Positions 32,611-42,570 of a stretch of 64,000 nucleotides of DNA are shown piece by piece. The DNA is taken from positions 10,271,001-10,335,000 of the forward strand of contig NC_064827.1 in assembly GCF_024166365.1 (NCBI RefSeq), in the 5' to 3' direction. A program made the position numbers and the translations under genes. The DNA is from Elephas maximus indicus. Its lineage: Eukaryota > Chordata > Mammalia > Proboscidea > Elephantidae. The notes beneath the pieces were generated by a model, which did no database searches, was not told where the DNA came from, and was given only the letters and a program-made list of their open reading frames with translations. Numbering within the stretch: the first letter of the stretch is position 1; each line of letters opens with the position of its first letter.

Positions 32611-33125
32611 TTTTATCGATAATATTTTATTGTGTGTTTGGTGAAAATTTACACAGTAAATTAGGTTCCTATTTTTCCATTTGACAATTTCTACACAAGT
32701 TGTTCAGTAATGTTAGTTACCTTTTTCACAATGTGTCCACATTCTCTTTCGTTGCGTTCTGGTTGTTCTGTTTCCTGTACTCTAGTTTCCCTGCCTCCTT
32801 ATCTTCTCATCTTGGCTTTAGAGTAATTGCTGACCTTTTGGTCTCATATGGATGATTTTGTTCACGGAGCACCCTACTGATGAATAATTTCCTTTATTTT
32901 GTGTGCCAATGTGTTATTTTGCTGAAAGGTGACCTCAGGAAATAGTTTTGGTTTAAGGTTGAAAGTATCTTCGGGCAGTAGTCTCAGGGAGCCCTTCAGT
33001 CTCAACTGATCCAGTAAGTCTGAAATTTAAAAGAATCTGAGTTCTGTTCTGCATTTTTCTCCCATTCTATCAGGGCCCATCTATTGTGGCCCTGATCAGA
33101 ATGGTCAGTAGGGATAGCTGGGCAC
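32611..33125 (-). repeat. L1 3' end, antisense, different subfamily
   Basis: TATTTTATTGTGTGTTTGGTG to GGGCACCATCTG. Its 3' UTR differs clearly from the L1 at 31855, so it came from another L1 lineage. Confidence 0.7.
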
Positions 33126-33284
33126 CATCTGTATAATTTTCAGTGAAGCAGAGTTTCACTGCTGAGCTCTTAAAGCATTCCAGGTGTAGATTGAAAATTG
33201 CCAAAACATGTCTTTGGTTTTTTAAGCAATTAAGGTGAAGACACTGGAATACCTTAAGATAGTAAAGAAGAAACTCAGCAGGAG

Positions 33285-33493
33285 ACCAGTTGCACCATTT
33301 GCTGTCAAGTCAATTCCTACTCGTGGTGACTTCATGCGTGTCAGAGTAGGACTGTGCTCCATAGGGTTTTCAATGGCTGATTTTTCAGAAGTGGATCTGA
33401 AGGCCTTTTATCAAAGGCACCTCTGGGTGGACTTGAACCTCCAACCTGTTGGTTAGCAACCGAGTGCATTCACCATTTGCACATCCAGAGACC
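33285..33493 (-). repeat. AfroSINE, type B
   Basis: CAGTTGCACCATTTGCTGTC to TTTGCACATCCAGAGACCCC; CCTCTGGGTGGACTTGAACC is the antisense head region. Confidence 0.85.
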
Positions 33494-34088
33494 CCGGCAG
33501 TGTGATAGTGGAGTTATTAAAATCCGCCATGGAAGGCGTGGTCAGTTTCTTTTCTAAGTCAGAACCATGGGGTTCATTTTAATTCAATGCAAATTATTGA
33601 TACCTGCTCTATACCAAGCACTGTGTTGGGAGATTTACAAAGGAACTCAGTAAACACCAACTGTGTGTAGGCAAGTGGCTCAAGAATTAAAGAACCAGAA
33701 TGAAATTGCCAAAAATATGCTGTATTGTAGAGGGAGTAACACTTCTAAAGTACCCGGGACATAACTTTTTATTTTCTACATTAATTTTGAACCATGTAAT
33801 GACTGCATTGATACCATGTAGATGAACATTGTTTCCCCTCTGTTTCATTCTATGGCTTTTTCCTAGAAGGCACTCAAACAACAATAGAACCAACCTTTTT
33901 TACTACTTTGGTGCCCCTATAAGTTTCAATACAGTTCATGTTAAAATGCTATCTTTATTTTACAAATAATTCCACTTAGCTAAAAATATAAAATTCCTGG
34001 TTCACGGCCACATGGGATTTTAGGGATGGAGAAAAACTTAAAAGAGACTTTTCAGGAGTTGCAGTGTTGGGAAAAATGCTAATAATCC
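33494..34088. other. Unique intron 3 sequence
   Basis: No gene or repeat recognised. Confidence 0.4.
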
Positions 34089-34250
34089 AAAAACCAAACC
34101 CATTGCTGTTGAGTTGATTCCGACTTATAGTGACCCTACAGGACAGAGAAGAATTGCCCCATAGGGTGTCCAAGGAGTGGCTGGTGGATTCGAACTGCTC
34201 ACTTTTTGGTTTGCAGCCCAGCCCTTAACCACTGTGCCACCAGGGATCTG
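34089..34250 (-). repeat. AfroSINE, type A, short form
   Basis: AAAAACCAAACCCATTGCTGT to TGTGCCACCAGGGATC. Confidence 0.9.
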
Positions 34251-34264
34251 GGAAAAAATGCTAC

Positions 34265-35060
34265 TAAGTTTTTTTTTTTTTTACCTTTATTTTATTAATT
34301 TTTTTTGGTAAAATACGCACAGCCAGAGATACACCATTTCAACAGTTTCTCCATGTACAATTCAGTGACAGTGGTTACATTCTTCAAGTTGTGCTGCCAG
34401 GCTTGCTACCCTTTTCCAAACTGTTTCACCACCGTTATCTTAAACTCTCTGTCCCCTAAGCTTCCCATCCAACCTTTTAAGTTGCCATTGTCAATTTGAT
34501 CTCACATAGATAATTCTTTAAAAGAGCACAGTGTTCAAAATAGATGTACTTTACTAATTAAGATAAGCTATTTTTTGGTTTAAAGAATATTTCAGGGTAT
34601 AGTCTTAGTTTAAGGTTTAAAGTTTAAGGATTACCTCAGGGCCATAGTTTAGGGGTTTATCCAGCCTCCATGGTTCCGGAAAGCCTAGGTTCCATTGAGA
34701 ATTTGAAATTCTGTTCCACATTATTCCTGTTGATCGGGATTTTTCTATAGAATCTTTGATCAAAATGTTCAGTAATGGTAGCGGGGCATCATGCAGTTCT
34801 TGTCTAATGGCAAAGGAGGCAGTTGTTCATGGAGGCAAGCAGACACATATTTGATTTCCTCCAGTTGCTGACTCTCCTTCTTCCTCTGTTGCTTCAGGTG
34901 AATGGAGACCAATTGTACTTTAGTTGGCCACTTGCAAGCTTTTTGATCAATAGGGGGAATAATGTGGAACAAAATTTTAAATTCTCAATGGAGTCCAGAC
35001 TTTTTGGAGCCATTTAGTCTGGATAAAGGTCCGAAACTATGACCCTGAAATAATCTTTAA
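34265..35060 (-). repeat. Older L1 3' end, antisense
   Basis: Poly-T, then GGTAAAATACGCACAGCCAG and GTACAATTCAGTGACAGTGG, the old L1 type also seen at 1281 and 2590. Runs to about 35060 with decreasing certainty. Confidence 0.6.
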
Positions 35061-35984
35061 ACCAGTCACTATGCAATGAACTAGGAGGTAGCAAAACAAT
35101 AGGAGGTAGAGAAACAAAGCTAAGAAATATTTCTTGAAAGATTTTGAATCAATTGTTTGCTTAGCTAGTCAGCAGAAACTTATTGAAAGCCATGCAATAC
35201 TCCCTGAAGCAAACCTGATTTTATTCATCTAATTGGGAATGTGTGTGTGTGCGTGCATGCACACACATACACACACACAAAACGGCTTAACAACTGAAAG
35301 CAAAGAATATGTTACATGAAACAAAACGATTTAAATATACTTGACACATGTATTTGGAAGAACTAGGCAACACGATGCCTAATAAAGATAAGGCATCAGC
35401 ATCGGAAAGAATTTATATTTGTTTATTTATTTTTATTATTGCTACAACTTTTCTAATTGTCCAAGAAGCCCAGATAGGGACAGATTACTCAATAGGCAAG
35501 GCATGCATGGGCTTACTTGTGCTAATTTATTTATCTGCAGTGCACAATTTCACCTGCTTTTCACCACATCAAGAATTTGGTGAAACGCAGGTGTAACTGT
35601 GCATGACAGTTTAGTAAGAAAGCACGGGTAAGCCCATGTGTACCTTACTTTCTGGTTAATCTGCCCCAGGACCCAGATCCCTGGCGAGTTCAGATTCAGG
35701 CCCATGGTTGCAGCCGCGTCACTAGATTGATGAGGTTTCTAAAATGCTACACAAACTAGGAGGTGGGTGGAGGGGTTTCCCCTGGCTCCAAAGAAGAATT
35801 TGGAGATAATTATTTGGGCTAATTTAAGTGCTGTTTTCTTACTGTTTCAAGAGTGGAGCAAGGCTTGAATAATTAGAAGCAAACCGGTTCTTGGCAGTTC
35901 ACCTTCAAATGTTAAGAGCATGAACTATTTGATATGAACTTTCAGTTTTCACTGACTTCTCCTTGCTCCTTTGTTCTCTATATT
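35061..35984. other. Unique intron 3 sequence with a palindromic TG/CA tract
   Basis: No gene or transposon recognised. Contains the palindrome at 35240-35275. Confidence 0.45.
35240..35275. repeat. (TG)n-(CA)n imperfect palindrome
   Basis: TGTGTGTGTGTGCGTGCATG followed by CACACACATACACACAC. Centred on GCATGC at 35255-35260; the arms pair outward for about 18 bases with two mismatches. Confidence 0.9.
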
Positions 35985-36195
35985 TTGGTTAAGTGTTGGA
36001 CTACTAAGTGAAAGATGGTCGGTTCAAACCGACTCACAGGCAACCTGGAAGAAGGACCTGGAGATCTGCTTCCAAAAGGTCGATGGCCTTGAAAACTCTG
36101 TGGAGCAGTTCTACTCTGCACACATCAAGTTGCCAGGACTTGGCATTGACTTGACAGCAGCTGACAACAGTAACAATGACGACAACAACAACAAC
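35985..36195 (+). repeat. AfroSINE, diverged
   Basis: GGTTAAGTGTTGGACTACTA to GACAACAACAACAACAC. Carries the long RTE-type end (ACAGCAGCTGACAACAG). Confidence 0.8.
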
Positions 36196-36715
36196 ACTAT
36201 GTATTATCTGTTGTTATTACCTTCCTCATATCAAAAAGATAAATAAAAACTATCGGTGTTCTTTTAAAAATAATTATATTACATTTGAATGGGCACACAT
36301 ACTCCATTGGTTTAACTACAAGAAAACATGCTTTTAGATGTTTATTTGACCAGATAAAGGGATAGTTCTATATTCCATAGTAAAATCTCATTAGTTAAAA
36401 TATTGAATCTGTATTTACTGAAAATTATTGAAGGTCCCATGATAATATCTTCACTGTAGGCTTAACTGTTTCAGGCATTCGAAGTAGTATGTATTTGCAA
36501 AATTTGAAAGCACTATATGTAAGTTTCATAATTTAATTATAAATTTAAAAAGCAGGACTCCTGGACAAATTTTAGTGCCTTCAGAGTCAAGTATTGACTA
36601 CTTCTAGGAAAAGCACTTTCTAAGTATTAATCACACGCTGATTACCAGGCTTGAAGAATGTGACATATTCTGGGCTTTATGTATCTGTCAAATAAATGGA
36701 AACGACCTGTTTTGG
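36196..36715. other. AT-rich intron 3 sequence
   Basis: No gene or repeat recognised. Confidence 0.4.
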
Positions 36716-36918
36716 TGGAATCCCTGGGTGGTGCAAATGCTTAAATACTGGGCTACTAACTGAAAGGCTGGCGGTTTACATCCACCCAGAGGCACCTGGG
36801 AAGAAAGGCCTGGCAATCTGCTTCTGAAAGATCAGCGCCATGAAAACCCCACGGAGCGGTTTTACTCTGAAGGACATGGGGTGAGCATGATTTGGAGTCA
36901 ACTTGACGGCAGCCAGTG
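36716..36918 (+). repeat. AfroSINE, type B
   Basis: GGAATCCCTGGGTGGTGCAA to GTCAACTTGACGGCAGCC. Confidence 0.9.
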
Positions 36919-37565
36919 TATATGGCATAGTCATTGGGTGTGCCGGACCCTAGGGTAGAACATTGCTTTTAATGAGGATTTCCAGATGTCTGGCATTCAC
37001 TCTGAAACTGGGTGCTAAGTTGGAGATGGAAGAGACTTCATGCAAACTCAGTAATGTGTCCATCACCAACCCGCCTTGGATCCGGCAGACCCAATGGCAT
37101 TTGGAAAAGAGGGGTCACTGCTGAGGTCTCTCCTTGATTTGCTTCATGCCAACTGAGTCATTCCTTGGCCAGCCCCCATAGGAGAGGTATCTGGATGGGA
37201 CAGGATGCCTCTTAGCCTTGAGGTGTGCGCAGTTTTGGGGAAGGACATGGTGGAGACTAAGGGGATAAGAATAATAGGCTATATTTATATTTTTACTACT
37301 TTATTCTTATGGTTGATTTTTCATGAGCAAAGTAGAATTTGTAACTTGATATCCACACCCGTTGATCATCTGGAAAATTGGCAGTGTCTTGACTGTTCCT
37401 TAATTTATGATTTTGTCTACAGGTGGACACCTTGCTTCCCACATAAGGCATGGGATTATGATGGGATTGTGGTCAGAATTTCATGCTCTTAAGGACTTTT
37501 TTTAGGCTTTTAAGACTCCTCTGTGGGCACAGGCACTGACACTTCCTTTGTCTTTGTATCCCCAG
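36919..37565. other. Unique intron 3 sequence before exon 4
   Basis: No gene or repeat recognised. Confidence 0.45.
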
Positions 37566-37691
37566 TGGAGATAGTGGACCCAGTGGATATCTATCTCAAC
37601 CTCCTGCGGACCGTCTTCGACTTCAGCGCCATCAAGAGCTTGCTGACTGGGCCTGGCCAACTGAAGATCCGCGTTGATGCGATGCATGGAG
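37566..37691 (+). CDS. PGM5: PGM5 exon 4
   Basis: Acceptor CTTTGTATCCCCAG, donor GTGAGC. The exon is 126 nt with split codons at both ends (Val191 and Val233), so it is frame-neutral if skipped. It encodes EIVDPVDIYLNLLRTVFDFS then AIKSLLTGPGQLKIRVDAMH and G. Compared with human PGM5 as remembered there are only a few mild changes (Ile to Val, His to Ser, Gly to Ser, Ser to Gly, Ile to Val). It forms the start of domain 2; the DAMHG segment is shared across the alpha-phosphohexomutase family. A SINE inserted in old L1 sequence lies about 220 bp past the donor. Confidence 0.96.
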
Positions 37692-37869
37692 GTGAGCTCC
37701 TGGTCTTCTACCAGCCGGTGGGCAAGAAGTGCCAAGTACAGCTCTGCACACGCTTGGTTTCTGGGATTCTGAGAGTGGCTGGATTTGTAGGCATCCACCC
37801 GACATGTGTATGTTCAGATATTTGGGACGTTCTGGAAGGCTTCAGGGCTCTTCTCTCTTTGAAAAATTT

Positions 37870-38344
37870 TTAAAAATATATTTTATTTATTTATGTGGAA
37901 TATGCATGACAGAAGGAGCCTGGGTGGCGCATGCGGCTTGCGCTTGGCTGCTAACCCAAAGACGGGTGGTTTCAACCACCCCAGTGGCTCCTCAGAAGAG
38001 AGTCCTGGCAATCTGCTTCTGGAAAGATTACAGCCAAGAAAACTGTAGGGAGCAGCTCTACTCTGGGGTCGCCATGAGTCAGGGTCCGACTCCACAGCAC
38101 CCAGCAACAATGTAGAGCAAAACAGCAGCCATTTCAGCTGTTTTCACATGTACAATTAATTGACATTAGTGACATTCAACTCGTTGAGTAACCGTCACTA
38201 CTATTTCCACATTTTTTTCATCATCCTGAGCAGAAATTCAGCAGCCCCTAAGGAATACCTCCCCACCTCCCCATCTCCCCTCATTTCTCTTTTTTGATGT
38301 AAATGAAAACAAAGGTTGAACAAATGCATTTCAGGCTGTGCCTG
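37870..38344 (-). repeat. Ancient L1 3' end split by a SINE
   Basis: 37870-37913 (TATATTTTATTTATTTATGTGG) and 38113-38344 (TTTCACATGTACAATTAATTGAC, CACATTTTTTTCATCATCC) fit one old antisense L1. Confidence 0.5.
37914..38112 (+). repeat. AfroSINE, B-like head
   Basis: AGGAGCCTGGGTGGCGCATG to CCGACTCCACAGCACCCAGC. It has a hybrid middle (GGAAAGATTACAGCCAAGAA). Confidence 0.85.
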
Positions 38345-38727
38345 TGTTCTGGATTGAACTGTGTCCCCCCAGAATATGTGTGGTAAATCCTAACCTCCAT
38401 GCCTGTGGCTATAATCCCATTTGGGAATGGGTTGTCTTTGTTATGTTAATGAGACAGGATTAGTGTAGGGTTATCTTGAGTCAGTCTCTTTTGAGAGATA
38501 AAGCGATTAAAAGCAAGCTAGCAAACAGAGATGGGGGAAGAGAGATGGCAAGCCCCATGAAGATCACCCAGGAGCAGAAGCTCAGAAGGGACAAGGACCT
38601 TCCTCCAGAGCTGACAGAGAAAAAAAGCCTTCCCCCAGAGCCAGCACCCTGAAATCGAACATCTAGCCTCCTAAACGGTGAGAAAGGAAATTTGTGTTTG
38701 TTGAAACCCTCCACTGTGGTATTTCTA
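38345..38727 (+). repeat. MaLR-like solo LTR
   Basis: TGGATTGAACTGTGTCCCCC to CCACTGTGGTATTTCT. The 3' part TCTAGCCTCCTAAACGGTGAG precedes a degraded polyadenylation signal region. It reads as the opposite strand of the copies at 12070 and 54361. No internal retroviral genes are present. Confidence 0.65.
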
Positions 38728-38910
38728 AAAAATTTTGATCACACTACAAGCATATAGTTTAAATGGTAAAATAATTCAGGGTCTCTTATGAAAAAATCTA
38801 TCTTCAGTTCTTTCCCCCCGCTTCTCCCAGGGTTTTGTCTTTTCCAGAAATGGAATTAGACAGTCCATAACCTTTTGCTTCTGGCTTCTTTTACTCAGCA
38901 TAATGCTTTT

Positions 38911-39482
38911 TTTTGGTTTGTTTTTTAAATTTTTATTTATTTATTTTTATTGTGCTTTCAGTGAAAGTTTACAAATCAAGTCAGTCTCTCCTACAAAAAT
39001 TTATATACACCTTGCTATGTACTCCTAGCTGCTCTCCCCGTAATGAGACAGCGTACTCCCTCTCTCCACCCTGTGTTCCCCATGTCCATTCAGCCAGCTC
39101 CTGTCCCCCTCTGCCTTCTCATCTCCCCTCCGGACAGAAGCTGCCCACATAGTCTCATGTGTTTACTTGAGCCAAGAAGCTCACTCCGCACCGGTGTCAT
39201 TTTCTGACTTATAGTCCAGTTTGATCCCTGTCTGAAGAGTTGGCTTTGGGAATGGTTCCAGTCTTGGGCTAACAGAGGGTGTGGGGACCATGACCCCTGG
39301 AGTCCCTCTAGTCTCAGTCAGATCATTAAGTCTGGTCTTTTCGTGAGACTCGGAGGTCTGCATCCTACTGCTCTCCTGCTCCATCAGGGATTCTCTGTTG
39401 TGTTCCCTGTCAGGGCAGTCATCGGTTATAGCCAGGCACCATCTAGTTCTTCTGGTCTCAGGCTGATGTAGTCTCTGATTTA
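38911..39482 (-). repeat. Young L1 3' end inside an older L1
   Basis: Begins TTTTGGTTTGTTTTTTAAAT and CTTTCAGTGAAAGTTTACAA. The TSD TCAGCATAATGCTTTT / TCAGCATAGTGCTTTT lies at 38895-38910 and 39483-39498. Its sense strand keeps an open frame of about 108 codons (39181-39507 minus). Confidence 0.88.
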
Positions 39483-39965
39483 TCAGCATAGTGCTTTTGA
39501 GATTCATTCATGGTATCATGTGTATCACTAGTTTTTCCTTTTCATTGCTGAGTGTTATTCCAGTGTATTGATGTACCAGAGTTTACCCATTTATCTGTAG
39601 ATGGAAATTAGGGCTGTTTCCACTTTTGGGCAATTACAAATAAAGCAGCTACAAGCATTTGTCAACAAGTCCTTATGGGGACATATATTTTCCTTTGTTT
39701 TGGGATTGCTGGATCGTATGATAGGTGTATGTCTAACATTATCAGAAACTGCCAAACTGTTTTTCCAAAGTAGCTGTGACATTTACACCATCAGCAATGC
39801 AAGAGCATTCCAGTGTCTCCACATCACTGACAACACTTAGCATTGTCAGTCTTTACATTTTAGCCATTCTACCCAATCTTGTTAATCTCTCTGAGGATAT
39901 TACTGATATACTTTAAATTTTTTTCCTCTGCCCGTGTAGTTTGTGGTTCCTCCAGATTGCTTTGG
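39483..39965 (-). repeat. Ancient L1 fragment
   Basis: GAGATTCATTCATGGTATCA, GATGGAAATTAGGGCTGTTTC and CAAACTGTTTTTCCAAAGTAG are hallmark phrases of antisense old L1 ends. The young L1 above inserted into it. Confidence 0.8.
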
Positions 39966-40344
39966 AATCCATGTCAAATGCATTCCTCAAAAGTCTGGTG
40001 GTCCTTGGCTGTCTGGTAGAGTTGAGAGTGGAGCAGTAAAAAAATCTCTTGGGAGCTCTGAGCCCAAGAGTGAGGCTTGTCTTCCATAGGCTTTCCTCTA
40101 AGGTCTTCTTCCTGGGTTGTTTTGGTCTTTCCTGTTGAATGGGTCACATTCCCCATGACCTTCCAGGTTCCTGCCTTAGTGTTATTTGGCTTAGTCTGAG
40201 GACAGCTTCTCTTTCGGAGTAATTTGAGCAGTATTTCTGGGTCTGAGTCTCGCTGTCTTGCTTATGGCTGCATGTCCATTGCTGAACCAATCACTCTAGC
40301 TGGGGGATGGAGGACACTGACTGGGGAGACCTGGGTCACCTCTC
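39966..40344. other. Unique intron 4 sequence
   Basis: No gene or repeat recognised. Confidence 0.4.
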
Positions 40345-40420
40345 TGGGGGTGTTTTGTTCTGTTATACACAGGGGAGTTATAAGTGGGAACAGACTCCAC
40401 AGCACCTAACGACAACAGGC
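40345..40420 (+). repeat. RTE/SINE-type 3' tail fragment
   Basis: GTTTTGTTCTGTTATACACAG to CAGCACCTAACGACAACAGG. Too short to say whether it came from an RTE or a type G SINE. Confidence 0.65.
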
Positions 40421-40867
40421 CACCTCCCAGCCTTGGGGAAGGTGGGATTTAGCCACATCCAGACCACATGGGCTGGGATGGAGAACGGAATGGTTCTGCA
40501 AAGGAAACTCAAAATACTGCTAGGAGAAGAAGGGTAATGGATTCTGGGCAGGCAAAACAAGAGATGTGCCTGATTCGAAGTTTGTTTTGTATTGGTGAAA
40601 AATAAACAGAAAGCAATACTTCACATTCATTGTGGCAAACACACTGGCCGTTCAGTGTATCCCGTGTCCTACCTCAGGCTCTGTCTCTTGCTCGCAATGT
40701 TCTTTCCATTTGGATGGCCTCCCCCACTCCCCGCCCCTGTCAAGTTTATATCCTTTCTTCGGCTCCCACCGGAAATGCTGTCTCCTTCTTGAAGCCTTAC
40801 CTGTGGTTGTTTCCTCTCTTAAACCATTGAACCTAATTATTTCATAAGTTTGTATTGAATAATAATA
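40421..40867. other. Unique intron 4 sequence
   Basis: No gene or repeat recognised. Confidence 0.4.
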
Positions 40868-41076
40868 AAATTAAAAAGCCAGCCGCTGTTGAGTCTACTC
40901 AAGCTCACGGTGACCCTGTGTGTGTCAGAGTAGAACTGTGCTCCACAGGGTTTTCCGTGGCTGGTTTTTCAGAAGCAGATCACCAGGTCTTTCTCCTGAG
41001 GGACCTCTGGGTGGACTTAAACATCCAACCTTTTGGTTAGCAGCCAAGCACGTTAACTGTTGTACCACCCTGGGAC
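40868..41076 (-). repeat. AfroSINE, type B
   Basis: AATTAAAAAGCCAGCCGCTG to TGTACCACCCTGGGACTTC. Confidence 0.88.
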
Positions 41077-41540
41077 TTCATATGTTGAATGGCACCTCTC
41101 TTTCCGTCTTCCATGACAACTGCTCCCCTGTGGATCAGACTCAGCCCCCTGCTGGATAAGCTCCCCACAATGTAGGAACTGTGTGCTCTGCATCTCCTCA
41201 TGATCTCCGCAGGTCCCCACAGAGGAGTTCCATGTTAGGCACTCCGTAAGTGTGCATCGAACTGGAAAACATTACTCCTTAGCGTTTATTTTGTGCAATG
41301 TGTTTGGTTTTATATGTCTGGGTGGTTTACAGTGTTTCATTATACTCTTGGCAGAGTTGAAACAATCACAGAGACAAAGAACGTTGCTAGAGCTTTTTAG
41401 TGCTTTTGCACATATTCAGATAAAGCTTCGAATACATACAGGCATCAGGCAATGGATCATTATTAAGTAGCTTATTTCCTCCTGGCAGCATTTTAGGAAA
41501 GTTTTGGGAGAAAAGGCTTATGAAACTGGATTATTGAATG
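41077..41540. other. Unique intron 4 sequence
   Basis: No gene or repeat recognised. Confidence 0.4.
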
Positions 41541-42570
41541 TTGTTGTTGGGTGCCGTCCAGTCAATTCCAACTCACAGTGACCCCATGTGACAGAATAGA
41601 ACTGCCTCATTAGGTTTTCTAGGCTGTAACTTTTTTTTTTTTAATGTTTTAGATGAAAGTTTACAGTGCAAATTAGTTTTTCATTCAAGATTTTATACGC
41701 AAATTGTTTTGTGACATTGGTTGCAATCCCCACAATGGTCAGCTCTCGCCCCTTTTCTCTTTCCATCCTGGGTTCTCTGTGTCCATTCATCCAGGTTTCC
41801 TATCCCTTCGTGCCTTCTCGTCTTTGCTTTTGGGTGGATGTTGCCCATTTGCTCTTGTATACCTGATTGAACTAAGAAGCACATTCCTCACTTGTATTAT
41901 TATAAAAGGCCTGTCTAATCTTTGGCTGAAAGGTAGACAGACTTTAGGAGTGGCTTCGGTTCTGAGTTAACAGGGTGTTTGGGGGCCATAGTCTCAGGGG
42001 TTCTTCCAGGCACCATCGGGCCAGTAAGTCTGGTCTTTTTTTTTGCGAACTTGATTTTTTTCTACATTTTTCTCCCATTCTGTGCAGGGACCTTCTAGTG
42101 TGATCCCTGTCAGAACTGTCGGTAGTGGGTCAAGTTGTGCTGACTTCCCCTATATTGTGTGTTGTCCTTCCCTTCACCAAAGTTAACACTTGTCTACTAT
42201 TTAGTTAGTGATTTCCCCTCCCCATTCCTCCCCTCCCTCGTAACCATCAAAGATTGTTCTTTTGTGTGTAAACCTTTTCTTGAGTTTTATAATAGTGGTC
42301 ATACAATATTTGTCCTTTTGTGATTGACTTATATCACTCAGCACAGTGCCCTCCAGATTCATCCATGTTGTGAGATGTTTCATGGATTCATCTTTGTTCT
42401 TTATCATTGCTTAGTATTCCATTGTGTGTATGTGCCTTAATTTGTGTATCCATTCGTCTGCTGATGGGCACTCATGCTGTTTCCATCTTTTTGCTATTGT
42501 GGATAATGCTGCAATGAGCATGGGTGTGCATATGTCTATTCCTGTGATGGCTCTTATTTCAAGATGTATC

